Shown: positions 27,520 to 36,832, numbered from the stretch's first letter. The stretch: DNA of 64,000 nt from Sphingomonas abaci (GCF_014199625.1 NZ_JACHNY010000004.1:310001-374000), one strand, 5' to 3'. The notes: generated by a model from the letters alone, not told the origin. A program made the numbers and translations.

Positions 27520-27762
27520 GTCGGCGATCACCTCAGCCGGCAGGCCGAGCCGTTCCGCCTCGGCGCGGGCATTGGCGATCACTTGCGTCTTGCGCGCCTC
27601 GTCGCGCACCGCGCCGCGCGCCGGTTTGATCCGCGCCGCCGCGTCCATATAGGCGAAGCGCCGGGCGAGCAGCGCGACCAGTTCGCGGTCGAGCGCGTCG
27701 ACGCCGGCGCGGACCTCGGTCATGGTGGTGCAGTCGGGGCCGGGCAGGATCGTGTCAGACAT
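27454..27762 (-). CDS. Chorismate mutase (AroQ class)
   Basis: 102 aa. It converts chorismate to prephenate on the way to Phe and Tyr. The helical AroQ fold is seen in VRAGVDALDRELVALLARRF, with the conserved Arg/Lys set in RIKPARGAVRDEARKTQVI and a C-terminal helix LWERLVEASIAYE. A small, free-standing monofunctional form. It converges on trmJ with a 66-nt overlap. Confidence 0.94.
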   Translation of the reverse strand: MSDTILPGPDCTTMTEVRAGVDALDRELVALLARRFAYMDAAARIKPARGAVRDEARKTQVIANARAEAERLGLPAEVIADLWERLVEASIAYELDRFDRTR

Positions 27763-27876
27763 GGCCGCGCTCTAGCCGCGCCTGCCGCGCCCGCCAATGC
27801 GGGATCACGATCAGGCTTTGCATCGGCCGCGGATTTCAGGTCATATCCCCTGTCTCTTTTACAGGGAAAACGACCA

Positions 27877-28134
27877 ATGTTCATGCTCTTGCTGTCCGCC
27901 GCCCTTGCCGCCCAAACGACCGCGCCGGAAGCGCCCGCGGCCACGCCGACGCCGACGCCGACGCCGGTCGCGGCGGAGAAGCCGGTCTGTCGCAAGGAGG
28001 TGCCGCTCGGCTCGATCATGGCCAAGCGCACCTGCCACAGCAAAGCGGAGTGGGCGGCGATCGACAGCGCCAATGCCGGCGCGGCGGAGAATGCACGGCG
28101 CATCAATGGCGGGCGCACCGGCGCGCCGCGCTGA
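27877..28134 (+). CDS. Small secreted protein with Thr-Pro repeat
   Basis: 85 aa with a signal peptide (MFMLLLSAALAAQTTAP). A Pro-Thr run at about 25-30 is encoded by tandem ACGCCG repeats at 27940-27967. The mature part has two cysteines (PVCRKEVPLG and KRTCHSKAEW), probably a disulfide. KRTCHSKAEW and INGG are seen in small sphingomonad exported proteins. Function unknown. Confidence 0.7.
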   Translation: MFMLLLSAALAAQTTAPEAPAATPTPTPTPVAAEKPVCRKEVPLGSIMAKRTCHSKAEWAAIDSANAGAAENARRINGGRTGAPR

Positions 28135-28303
28135 CCGCGCCTGCTTGACTCCGGGACCGCCTGCGGCTAGGCGCGCCCCTTCGCAATCGGCCCCGCATCC
28201 CGGTGAAGCGGCGGCCCTGCCCTCCTGCGCGTGAGAATCCTCATTCGTCCGAGTCGCGGAGCGATACCGGGACCAACGTTGTTGTCAGTTGCAAGGAATT
28301 ACG

Positions 28304-28918
28304 ATGTCGAAGCGCCATAGCGCCAAGCACAAGCTCGATCGCCGTCTTGGCGAGAACATCTGGGGCCGTCCCAAGTCGCCGGTCAACAAGCGCGAATACG
28401 GCCCCGGCCAGCACGGCCAGCGCCGCAAGGGCAAGGTCTCCGACTATGGCATCCAGCTCCGCGCCAAGCAGAAGCTGAAGGGCTATTACGGCGACGTCAC
28501 CGAGAAGCAGTTCAAGCAGTGCTACCAGGAGGCCGCCCGCATGAAGGGCGACACCTCGCAGAACCTGATCGGCCTGCTGGAGCAGCGCCTGGACATGATC
28601 GTCTATCGCGCCAAGTATGCGCCGACGATCTTCGCCGCGCGCCAGCTGGTCAGCCACGGCCACATCCGCGTCAACGGCGTGAAGTGCAACATCGCGTCGC
28701 GTCGCTGCTTCGTCGGCGACGAGATCACGCTGGGCACCAAGGCCAAGGAAATGGCGCTGGTGCTCGAGGCGCAGAACCTCGCCGAGCGTGAGATCCCCGA
28801 TTACGTCGCGCCGGACGGCAACGCCAAGATCACCTTCGTCCGCGTGCCGACGCTGGACGAGGTGCCTTATCCGGTGAAGATGGAGCCGAACCTGGTCGTC
28901 GAGTTCTACTCGCGCTAA
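28304..28918 (+). CDS. rpsD: 30S ribosomal protein S4
   Basis: 204 aa from the ATG preceded by AAGGAA; an earlier ATG at 28289 only adds five residues. S4 starts 30S assembly by binding 16S rRNA. It shows [19 protein letters not shown], the S4 RNA-binding motif [20 protein letters not shown] and the C-terminal VVEFYSR. It stands alone here, outside the alpha operon, as in many Alphaproteobacteria. Followed by a strong terminator. Confidence 0.98.
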   Translation: MSKRHSAKHKLDRRLGENIWGRPKSPVNKREYGPGQHGQRRKGKVSDYGIQLRAKQKLKGYYGDVTEKQFKQCYQEAARMKGDTSQNLIGLLEQRLDMIVYRAKYAPTIFAARQLVSHGHIRVNGVKCNIASRRCFVGDEITLGTKAKEMALVLEAQNLAEREIPDYVAPDGNAKITFVRVPTLDEVPYPVKMEPNLVVEFYSR

Positions 28919-28946
28919 GACCCGTTCGACTCCGAACACGAAAACG

Positions 28947-28977
28947 GGCGGTCCCCTTTGCGGGGGCCGCCTTTTTT
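28947..28977 (+). terminator. Rho-independent terminator of rpsD
   Basis: GGCGGTCCCC, loop TTTGC, GGGGGCCGCC, then six Ts: a 10-bp stem with one G-T pair, 28 nt after the rpsD stop. A textbook intrinsic terminator. Confidence 0.93.
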
Positions 28978-29042
28978 CGTGGGATTTCATTTGCTCACCG
29001 CGGCGAGCCCGGCCAAACCATCCGGCGCATCCAGGAGACACC

Positions 29043-30694
29043 ATGCGCCTCACGATCCTCGCCCTGCTCGCCACCGTCGCCGCGCCCGCCCTGGCCCAGA
29101 CCCGGCCCGCGCCCGCGCCTGCGCCCGCTATTTCGCCGGAGACGCTGAAGACCGTCACCCAGACGCTGTCGTCCGACGCCTATGAAGGGCGCGCGCCGAC
29201 CACCGCGGGCGAGGAGAAGACCGTCGCGTACATCATCGAACGGTTCAAGGCGGCGGGGCTGAAGCCCGGCAATCACGGCGCATGGACGCAGGCCGTGCCG
29301 ATGGTGGAGATCACCGCCACCGACATGTCGCCGATGACCTTCACCGTGCCGGGCAAGCCGGCGCAGCGGCTGGCCTATCGCACCGACATGGTCGCCGGCA
29401 CCTATCGCGTCACGCCGTCGATCGCGGTCAAGGACAGCCCGGTCGTCTTCGTCGGCTATGGCATCACCGCGCCCGAAAAGGGTTGGGACGATTATGCCGG
29501 CGTCGACGTGAAGGGAAAGACGGTCGTCATCCTGATCAACGACGCCGACTGGCAGACCATGGGCCGCGAGGGACCGTTCGAGGGTCGGGCGATGACGTGG
29601 TACGGCCGCTGGCCCTACAAGTTCGAGAATGCCGCGAAGCACGGCGCCGCCGCCGCAATCATCGTCCACCAGACCGAGCCGGCCGCCTATCCTTGGGCGG
29701 TGGTGCAATCCTCCTGGACGGGCCCGCAGCTCGAACTGGACGAAAAGGGCGATCATCTCGACCAGAGCCAGGCGGTGGGCTGGATGCAGCTGCCCCAGGC
29801 GCAGGCGCTGTTCGCCGCCGCTGGCAAGGATTTCGCCGCCCTGTCCGAGGCCGCCAAGACCAAGGGCTTCAAGGCGGTGCCGCTCGATGCGCGGATGTCG
29901 CTCAGCTTCCGCAACACGATCCGGCGTCAGGCGTCGAAGAACGTGATCGGCGTGCTGCCGGGCACCGCGCACCCCGATGACTATGTTCTCTATTCCGCGC
30001 ATTGGGACCATCTGGGCCGGTGCGATCCGGTCGATGGCGACGACATCTGCAACGGCGCGGTCGACAACGCCTCGGGCGTCGCCGGGCTGGTCGCGCTCGC
30101 CGAGGCGCAGGCCAAGGCGGGGCCGGCGAAACGCTCGATCGGGTTCCTGGCGGTGACGGCGGAGGAGTCGGGGCTGCTCGGCTCGCGCTATTATGCCGAA
30201 CATCCGATCTATCCGCTCGGTCACACGGTCGGTGGCGTCAATATGGACGTGCTCAACGTCAACGGCCTAACGCGCGACTTCGTGATCGCGGGGGCGGGCA
30301 AGTCGGAACTGGAGGATCTGGTCAAGCCGATCGTCGCCGCCGAGGGACGCGTGATCGGAACCGAGAGCAACCCGGAGCGCGGCGGCTATTACCGGTCGGA
30401 CCATTTCTCCTTCGCCAAGCTGGGCGTGCCGATGCTCGACGCCAATTCGGGCCAGGACCTGGTGGCGGGCGGCACCGCCGCCGGCCATGCCAAGGCCGAG
30501 GATTATGTCGCCAACCGCTATCACAAGCCGGCCGACGAATATGATCCGAAATGGGACTGGTCGGGTGCGCTGTCCGACCTGCGCATCTATTACAAGCTCG
30601 GCCGGATGCTGGCCTATGATGGCAATGCGTGGCCAAACTGGTATCCGACCGCCGAATTCCGCGCCATTCGCGACCGTAGCCGAGACGCCACACG

Positions 30695-30698
<4 letters not shown>
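29043..30698 (+). CDS. M28 family zinc peptidase, secreted, with PA domain
   Basis: 551 aa. Signal peptide MRLTILALLATVAAPALAQ, then a Pro/Ala linker. The protease-associated insert lies at about 140-220. The M28 zinc core is SAHWDHLG, GAVDNASGVAGLVALAEA, TAEESGLLGSRYY, NMDVLN, and the late HKPADEYDP, so both zinc sites look intact. A periplasmic or outer-membrane aminopeptidase is expected. Its stop overlaps the aguA start. Confidence 0.95.
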
Positions 30699-31693
<995 letters not shown>

Positions 31694-31745
31694 TCAATCC
31701 AGGAAGCGGGTGACGCGGGCCGCGCGAGCCCTTATCTGGGCGCGC

Positions 31746-32594
31746 ATGACCGAGATCACCGTCGCCGCGCTCCAGCTCGCCTTTTCATCGGATATCGATG
31801 CGAACATCGCCAACGTCTCGCGCCTGGTGCGCGAGGCGCATGGCCGGGGCGCGCAGGTGATCCTGCCGCCCGAACTGTTCGAGGGCGAGTATTTCTGCCG
31901 GGTCGAGGATGAGGGCCTGTTCTCCAACGCCAGGCCGGTCGGCGAGCACAAGGCTGTGCTGGCGATGCAGGCGCTGGCCGAAGCGCTGAAGGTGTGGATC
32001 CCGACCAGCTTCTTCGAGGCGGACGGGCCGCATCATTACAACAGCCTAGCGATGATCGGCCCGGACGGCGAGGTGCGCGGCGTCTATCGCAAGAGCCATA
32101 TCCCGGACGGACCGGGCTATGAGGAGAAATTCTACTTCCGCCCCGGCAATACCGGCTTCAAGGTTTGGGACGGCCCCGCCGCCAAGCTGGGCGTCGGCGT
32201 CTGCTGGGACCAATGGTATCCGGAGACCGCGCGCGCGATGATGCTGATGGGGGCGGAGCTGCTCTTCTATCCGACCGCGATCGGCAGCGAGCCGCACGAC
32301 ACCTCGCTCGACACGGCGCGGTTGTGGCGGCGCGCGATGGTCGGCCATGCGGTGTCGAACGTGGTGCCGGTGATCGCCGCCAACCGCGTCGGCACGGAGC
32401 ATGGCCAGACCTTCTACGGCACCAGCTTCATCACCGACGAGCGCGGCGACATCCTGGCCGAGCTGGACCGCGAGGAGGAGGGCGTGATCGTCGCGACGCT
32501 CGACCTCGACCGGGTGAAGCGCCACCGGGCCGCCTTCGGCTTCTTCCGCGACCGGCGACCGGAGCTGTACGGCCGGCTGGTGCAGGACGTGTGA
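31746..32594 (+). CDS. aguB: N-carbamoylputrescine amidase
   Basis: 282 aa from the ATG at 31746 (12 codons after a possible upstream start at 31710). A carbon-nitrogen hydrolase that makes putrescine, CO2 and ammonia. The Glu-Lys-Cys triad is E43 (PPELFEGEYF), K116 (YRKSHIPDGPGY) and C153 (GVCWDQWYPE). With aguA this completes the agmatine route to putrescine in this strain. Confidence 0.97.
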   Translation: MTEITVAALQLAFSSDIDANIANVSRLVREAHGRGAQVILPPELFEGEYFCRVEDEGLFSNARPVGEHKAVLAMQALAEALKVWIPTSFFEADGPHHYNSLAMIGPDGEVRGVYRKSHIPDGPGYEEKFYFRPGNTGFKVWDGPAAKLGVGVCWDQWYPETARAMMLMGAELLFYPTAIGSEPHDTSLDTARLWRRAMVGHAVSNVVPVIAANRVGTEHGQTFYGTSFITDERGDILAELDREEEGVIVATLDLDRVKRHRAAFGFFRDRRPELYGRLVQDV

Positions 32595-32595
32595 T

Positions 32596-33291
32596 CTAGC
32601 CGCCCGTCATCGCCGCCCGCAGCGCCACCGCGCGGGCGAAGACGGCCTCGAACATTGCGGTCGTGAGCCGGCCGGTGTTCTGGTTGTAGCGCGAACAGTG
32701 ATAGCTATCGATCAGCACCCGGCCGTCGGGCATGACATGTTCGGCCAGGTGGCCGAACCGCGCCTTGGGCAGGCGGCCGCCCATCACCTTCACCGCCGAC
32801 TGGTGCGCGATCTGGCCGAGGGCGACGACGATCCGCACCCGGGGCAGCGCGGCGAGCTGTCCCTCCAGAAAGGGGCGGCAGTTGCGGATCTCGTCGGGGT
32901 TGGGCTTGTTGGCCGGTGGCAGGCACTTGACCGCATTGACGATCGCGGCGCCGGTCAGGTGCAGGTCGTCGCCGGGATCGGCGGTGAACAGGCCGCCCGC
33001 CAGCCCGAATTTGCGCAAGGTGCCGAACAGCAGGTCGCCCGAATAGTCGCCGGTGAAGGGCCGGCCGGTGCGGTTCGCCCCCTGCTTGCCGGGGGCCAAG
33101 CCGACAAGCGCCAACCAGGCATCGGGGTCGCCGAACGCGGTGACCGGCGCGTTCCACCAGTCCGGGTGCTCGGCGCGCAGCGTCTCGCGCAACGCCACCA
33201 GCCGCGGGCAGCGCGGACAGTCGCGCGGCGGTTCGGTCTCGGGGATGGGCGAGGATGCGGATGCGGTGATTTGCGGGTAAGCGCTGGTCAT
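32596..33291 (-). CDS. Uracil-DNA glycosylase, family 5 (UDGb)
   Basis: 231 aa. It removes uracil and hypoxanthine from DNA. The iron-sulfur cluster cysteines include DCPRCPRL at 24-31 and two later ones. Motif A is GLAPGKQGANRTGRPFTGDY and motif B is SYHCSRYNQNTGRLT, both typical of family 5. Its stop lies 1 nt from the aguB stop. Its ATG shares bases with the folK ATG on the other strand (CATG), so no non-coding promoter space exists between them. Confidence 0.95.
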   Translation of the reverse strand: MTSAYPQITASASSPIPETEPPRDCPRCPRLVALRETLRAEHPDWWNAPVTAFGDPDAWLALVGLAPGKQGANRTGRPFTGDYSGDLLFGTLRKFGLAGGLFTADPGDDLHLTGAAIVNAVKCLPPANKPNPDEIRNCRPFLEGQLAALPRVRIVVALGQIAHQSAVKVMGGRLPKARFGHLAEHVMPDGRVLIDSYHCSRYNQNTGRLTTAMFEAVFARAVALRAAMTGG

Positions 33292-33763
33292 GACGCGTAC
33301 AACCTATGCGATCGCGCTCGGCTCCAACCGCAGCGGGCGCGCCGGTCGCCCCGAGGCGATGGTGGCCGCCGCCGCGGCGCGGCTGGGCGCGCGGGTCGTG
33401 TCGCCGATCATCCGCACGCCGCCGCTCGGCCCTTCGATCCGCCGGTTCGCCAATGCCGCCGCGCTGGTGGACAGCGACCTGGCGCCGTCGGCGATGCTGG
33501 CATGGCTGAAAGCGATCGAGCGTGATCTCGGCCGGCGGCGCGGGCGGCGCTGGGGGGCGCGGCCGATCGACCTGGACATTATCCTCTGGTCCGGCGGCCG
33601 GTGGCACGCGCGCGACCTGACCATTCCCCATAACGCCTTTCGATCGCGCGACTTCGTGCTGGTGCCGCTGGCCGCGATCGCCGGCGACTGGCGCGATCCG
33701 GTGACGCGTCGCAGCGTCCGGCAATTGCGCACGGTGGTTGACCGCCGCCGCCCCCGTCCCTAG
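33290..33763 (+). CDS. folK: 2-amino-4-hydroxy-6-hydroxymethyldihydropteridine diphosphokinase
   Basis: 157 aa. It transfers pyrophosphate to the pterin alcohol in folate synthesis. Seen are ALGSNRSGRAGRPEAMV at the N-terminus, the arginine-rich ATP loop DLGRRRGRRWGARPIDLDII, and LTIPHNAFRSRDFVLVPLA. Its ATG overlaps the start of the divergent glycosylase gene. tRNA-Lys follows 13 nt after the stop. Confidence 0.95.
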   Translation: MTRTTYAIALGSNRSGRAGRPEAMVAAAAARLGARVVSPIIRTPPLGPSIRRFANAAALVDSDLAPSAMLAWLKAIERDLGRRRGRRWGARPIDLDIILWSGGRWHARDLTIPHNAFRSRDFVLVPLAAIAGDWRDPVTRRSVRQLRTVVDRRRPRP

Positions 33764-33776
33764 TCACGCGCATGTT

Positions 33777-33852
33777 GGGTCCGTAGCTCAGTCGGTAGAG
33801 CAAGCGACTTTTAATCGAGAGGTCCCGGGTTCGAGCCCCGGCGGACCCACCA
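33777..33852 (+). tRNA. tRNA-Lys (anticodon TTT), CCA encoded
   Basis: A complete cloverleaf: acceptor GGGTCCG pairs with CGGACCC, D arm GCTC/GAGC, anticodon loop CTTTTAA, T arm CCGGG/CCCGG with TTCGAGC, discriminator A and genomic CCA at 33850-33852. In the anticodon stem only three pairs are canonical (31-39, 30-40, 29-41); positions 27-43 and 28-42 are A-G and G-A. The sequence next to the anticodon loop is otherwise normal. Confidence 0.96.
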
Positions 33853-33868
33853 TCCTCTCCCCTGCCTG

Positions 33869-34585
33869 TCAGAATGTCACCAGCTCGTCCCAGGGGATGA
33901 TGCGGTGGAGATGCGCGACCGCCGAGCGCGGCACGCGGAAGGTGCAGGCCGGGTTGAACTGCTCGAATTCGTAATAGGAGGCGCTCTGGCGCACCAGCCG
34001 CTTGGCGATCACGGTGAAGATGCGCTCGCCATCGCCGTCCGGCCGGCGCATCTGTGCGACCACATAGTCGCCGGTGCTGGGCGGACGGTTGGGATCGACA
34101 TAGCCCAGCTCGCCCGGCTCGTAGCGCGGAGCCATGGAGACGCCGCGGAAATACAGCGCATAGACGTCGCGCTTGTGATCGAGCGTCAGCGGTCGCCGGG
34201 CATAGTCGATCACATCGTCCATCTGCATCTCCATCGCCTCGACCTGAACCGGCTCGTCCGAATCGGGAAGCCTGATGTCGGAGCAGAGCGCGGTGCCGAC
34301 GATCGGCACGTCGCGCGGCCGGTCCTGACCGCGCAGCGCCAGGAACGGTCGGCGGTCGGGGGGCTCCTGCCCGGTCGCGCGCTGGCCCGCCTCGAACTCG
34401 GCGAAGGTCACGCCGATCGCGCCGAGCAGCTTCTCGATCGTGTCGTGCTGCGCCGCGCCGCGACGGCGGATGTCGCTGAGCACATTGCGGTTGAGACGGG
34501 CGCGGACGGTCCAGGCATTGGCGGACAGGCCGGCCGGCTTGACGGCCATCAGCCGGTCATGGAGCGACAGGGGATCAGCGGACAT
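33869..34585 (-). CDS. Phage-type repressor: helix-turn-helix plus S24 (LexA/CI-like) domain
   Basis: 238 aa from the ATG at 34585; ATGs at 34606 and 34621 are also possible and none has a good ribosome site, so the start is uncertain or the mRNA leaderless. Residues about 1-66 form an XRE-like helix-turn-helix (AAQHDTIEKLLGAIGVTFAE). The C-terminal S24 domain has the serine S150 in YFRGVSMAPRYEPGELG and lysine K195 in FTVIAKRLVRQS. I see no Ala-Gly cleavage dipeptide at the usual spacing (about 35 residues before S150), so self-cleavage is unproven. It diverges from the lysis-type cassette at 34727-36215. Confidence 0.88.
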   Translation of the reverse strand: MSADPLSLHDRLMAVKPAGLSANAWTVRARLNRNVLSDIRRRGAAQHDTIEKLLGAIGVTFAEFEAGQRATGQEPPDRRPFLALRGQDRPRDVPIVGTALCSDIRLPDSDEPVQVEAMEMQMDDVIDYARRPLTLDHKRDVYALYFRGVSMAPRYEPGELGYVDPNRPPSTGDYVVAQMRRPDGDGERIFTVIAKRLVRQSASYYEFEQFNPACTFRVPRSAVAHLHRIIPWDELVTF

Positions 34586-34587
34586 GA

Positions 34588-34605
34588 TGTCAGCACTAGC
34601 TGGCA
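34588..34605. promoter_or_regulatory. Operator candidate O1
   Basis: TGTCAGC-ACTA-GCTGGCA, an imperfect palindrome (6 of 7 arm positions) directly upstream of the repressor start. It shares its arms with O2 at 34652-34669, so both are probably bound by the same dimer, most simply the S24 repressor itself. Confidence 0.65.
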
Positions 34606-34651
34606 TTGCGGCACCAGTCATCACCGAAGCTAACCGAATATCACTTCCGAA

Positions 34652-34669
34652 TGTCAGCGTTTGCTGATA
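34652..34669. promoter_or_regulatory. Operator candidate O2
   Basis: TGTCAGC-GTTT-GCTGATA, the same layout and spacing as O1 with 6 of 7 arm positions matching. A lone half-site GCTGACA lies at 34684-34690. Together they cover the intergenic region between the repressor and the 80-aa gene. That they are binding sites is inference from symmetry and repetition. Confidence 0.65.
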
Positions 34670-34726
34670 TAGACGCTTTCTGCGCTGACAGAGCGTCACC
34701 GGCCGGCAGGCCACAGGAGGAACAGC

Positions 34727-34969
34727 ATGACCCCGATCATGGACACGGACGTGGCGATGGCCATGTCCGCGCAGGATGCCGACCGTGCCGGGGACGACCC
34801 CTCCTGGGTCGAGGCGGTCGGCACCAACCATGCCGATCGCTGCATGGCGACCGACGGGTGCCGGAAACTGCTGCGGGCGCAGCTCGCCACCGGCGCGCAC
34901 TGGCTCCGCGATCCGGACCGGCTGGCCGCGGCGCGCGCCAGCGTCGGCCTGCCGGACGATCCCGTATAG
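34727..34969 (+). CDS. Hypothetical 80-aa protein, first gene of the cassette
   Basis: 80 aa with a strong AGGAGG about 6 nt before the ATG. Acidic, with a run of Asp/Ala (MDTDVAMAMSAQDADRAGDD) and one cysteine pair (CMATDGC). No membrane segment and no family recognised. The tail LRDPDRLAAARASVGLPDD looks helical. Divergent from the S24 repressor and probably under O1/O2 control. Confidence 0.65.
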   Translation: MTPIMDTDVAMAMSAQDADRAGDDPSWVEAVGTNHADRCMATDGCRKLLRAQLATGAHWLRDPDRLAAARASVGLPDDPV

Positions 34970-35007
34970 AACAAAACAAGTACATCATGCCGCGAAGGAG
35001 AGATATC

Positions 35008-35295
35008 ATGGCCACCGCCCTGCCCGCGAGCGCCCCCGGCGCCGCTCCGCCGCCCCGCATGGCGACCAAGGATCTGCTGACGCTGATCTGCACCATCATC
35101 GCCGCCGCCGCCGTGCTCGCCGGCGCGATCCGGGGCGATGGTCAGCGCGAACAGCGGCTGCAACAGGTCGAGACGCAGGTCCGCCAGCTCGAGCAGCGCG
35201 AGGACCGGCGGCAGGATCTGCTCAACGCCATCGACGTGCGCACCGCACGGATCGAGGCGACCTTGCAGATGATGACCAAGGGCGCGGCGAAATGA
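35008..35295 (+). CDS. Single-span membrane protein with coiled coil (95 aa)
   Basis: 95 aa from the ATG at 35008, which has AAGGAG 8 nt upstream; ATG at 34987 lacks one. A hydrophobic segment at about 24-40 (LLTLICTIIAAAAVLAGA) is followed by a strongly charged coiled coil with Gln/Arg heptads (QREQRLQQVETQVRQLEQ). The layout, short tail then membrane then coiled coil, is that of phage accessory lysis or spanin-like proteins, but no family is certain. Confidence 0.7.
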   Translation: MATALPASAPGAAPPPRMATKDLLTLICTIIAAAAVLAGAIRGDGQREQRLQQVETQVRQLEQREDRRQDLLNAIDVRTARIEATLQMMTKGAAK

Positions 35296-35432
35296 GCCAG
35301 GTGCCGGCGATGCTGGTGGTGGCCTGTCTCGCGGTGCGCGCACTGCCCGCGCTGCGCCTGACGCTGCGCCTGACCTTGGGCCTCGTCACCGCCGGCCTGC
35401 GCCGCCGGCGGTGGACGATCCGCCCCGACTGA
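35292..35432 (+). CDS. 46-aa basic membrane peptide
   Basis: 46 aa, start overlapping the previous stop (ATGA). One hydrophobic stretch (VPAMLVVACLAVRALPALRL) followed by a basic arginine-rich tail (GLRRRRWTIRPD). Short, so coding status rests on the tight overlap and a common direction with its neighbours. Could be a holin-like accessory peptide. Confidence 0.5.
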   Translation: MSQVPAMLVVACLAVRALPALRLTLRLTLGLVTAGLRRRRWTIRPD

Positions 35433-35471
35433 AGCCCGCCCCGATGCCGGGGCCTAAGCGGAGATGCAGTG

Positions 35472-36215
35472 ATGACCCGTATCAACTGGCGCGAAGCCTC
35501 GCGCTGGTGGTCCGTGCGCCTGTCGGCGTTCGGATCGCTTCTCTACGCCGCGATGATCCTGATGCCCGAGCGGCTGCTCGATCTGTGGACGATGATGCCG
35601 GCGGAGCTTCGTGCGATGCTGCCGGCGCGTGCCGACGCGTGGCTGGGGATGATTCTGTTCGCGCTGGTCATCGCCGCGCGCCTGTCGCCCCAGCCGCTCC
35701 GCGATCCGCGTCCGCGTCCGGCCGAGCGCGGGGCGGTCCCGGCCCGGGCGATCGGCGGCACGGCGATGGTCGCGGCGGCGCTGACGCTGGCGATCGCCGG
35801 GCTGCGCGAGGACGAAGGCAAGCGCAACACCAGCTATGTCGACATCGCCGGCGTCGCCACTAGCTGTTTCGGCCATACCGGGCCTGGAGTGCGCACCGGC
35901 CAGCATCGCAGCGATGCCGAATGCGAGACGCTGTTGCGACGCGACGCGCAGGCGCATCTCGCCGGTGCGCTGGCCTGTTCGCCCGAACTGGCGGAGCGAC
36001 CGAACCAGCTCGCGGCCGTCACGCGGCTGACCTTCAACATCGGTGTCGCCGCCTATTGCCGGTCGAGCGTCGCCCGACATTTCGCCGCCGGGCGCTGGCG
36101 CGAGGGTTGCGACCGGTTCCTCGCCTTTTGGTTCGCGGGCGGCCGTGCGGTGCGCGGACTGCTGCTGCGCCGCCAGCGTGAGCGGGCGCTGTGCCGCACC
36201 GGCCTGCCTGTTTGA
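35472..36215 (+). CDS. Membrane-anchored GH24 lysozyme (holin-like N-terminus plus endolysin)
   Basis: 247 aa. The ATG at 35472 has a GGAG about 7 nt upstream. Three hydrophobic segments at about 17-32, 57-72 and 92-110 precede a phage-type muramidase (GH24) domain from about 112. Catalytic residues E115, D124 and T130 keep the exact E-9-D-6-T spacing of T4 lysozyme (DEGKRNTSYVD, then GVATSCFGHTG). LTFNIGVAAYCRSS and GCDRFLAFWFAGGR are typical of R-type endolysins. The membrane part could act as a holin or a signal-anchor. Last gene of the cassette. Confidence 0.88.
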   Translation: MTRINWREASRWWSVRLSAFGSLLYAAMILMPERLLDLWTMMPAELRAMLPARADAWLGMILFALVIAARLSPQPLRDPRPRPAERGAVPARAIGGTAMVAAALTLAIAGLREDEGKRNTSYVDIAGVATSCFGHTGPGVRTGQHRSDAECETLLRRDAQAHLAGALACSPELAERPNQLAAVTRLTFNIGVAAYCRSSVARHFAAGRWREGCDRFLAFWFAGGRAVRGLLLRRQRERALCRTGLPV

Positions 36216-36620
36216 CCCCTCCCCCACGGGCCCAAGGACCGGCCAATGCTGCGGTTCGCCACCGCCCCGTCGGGTGCCGGGCCCGTCCGCGAACAGGCCT
36301 GCCGTCCGGCACGCCGATGGAGCGGCTTCTGGCGGTCCGGGCGGGGCGGGCACTACCCGCATCGCCGCGCCCCGCGCCAAAGCCGTGGCCCGGCAAGGGC
36401 GTCCTCCCCTTCGCTTGGGGGTGGGAGAGGGTGAATGGCGCGAAGCGCGGCTTCGCCCGTCCGGGTGGCGATGGTCGCAACTGGATAGGCGCGAACGAAG
36501 CCGGGAGGGTTGACCGGGTATAAGGGATTTCCTCCCCTGCTCAGCGGAACCCCGCGTCCGTTGCGGCATTGTTCCTCCTGGTTGCCGGCGATGATCCGGC
36601 GGCCCGCAAAGAGGACCTCC
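36216..36620. other. 405-bp region without a supported gene
   Basis: Lies between the lysozyme gene and a 63-aa gene. It contains two short dyads, GGCGCGAAGCGC / GCGGCTTCGCCC near 36435-36460 and a C-rich, G-rich segment near 36395-36430 (CTCCCCTTCGCTTGGGGG), that look like intergenic repeat remnants. No open frame there has a ribosome site or family resemblance. I see no attachment-site copy of the tRNA-Lys 3' end. Confidence 0.5.
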
Positions 36621-36812
36621 ATGAGCCGTGTGACACTGACCCTGTTCGGGGCCAATAACCGTATCGCCGCCGACGACCGCAAGCCGCTGCCCTCAATCGA
36701 ACTCGACAGCCAGATCAAGCCCGAGACGCTGGAGCGCCTGTCCGGCCTGACCCCGGTGGAGCGCGCGCTGTTCCAGTCGCTGTCGCGCAATACCGACGCC
36801 GTCGCGGCCTGA
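36621..36812 (+). CDS. Hypothetical 63-aa protein
   Basis: 63 aa with AGAGGACC just upstream of the ATG. Charged and soluble, no membrane segment: MSRVTLTLFGANNRIAADDR, then a helical LDSQIKPETLERLSGLTPVE and a polar end. No family recognised. It stands alone between the lysozyme gene and the MarR-type gene, on the opposite strand to the latter. Confidence 0.55.
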   Translation: MSRVTLTLFGANNRIAADDRKPLPSIELDSQIKPETLERLSGLTPVERALFQSLSRNTDAVAA

Positions 36813-36832
36813 CCCGGTCCGGGGCCCGCCGC

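Noticed and set aside
33777..36620. tRNA-Lys as a phage attachment site
   Set aside because: I found no second copy of the tRNA 3' end downstream, nor an integrase; a search outside the window would be needed.
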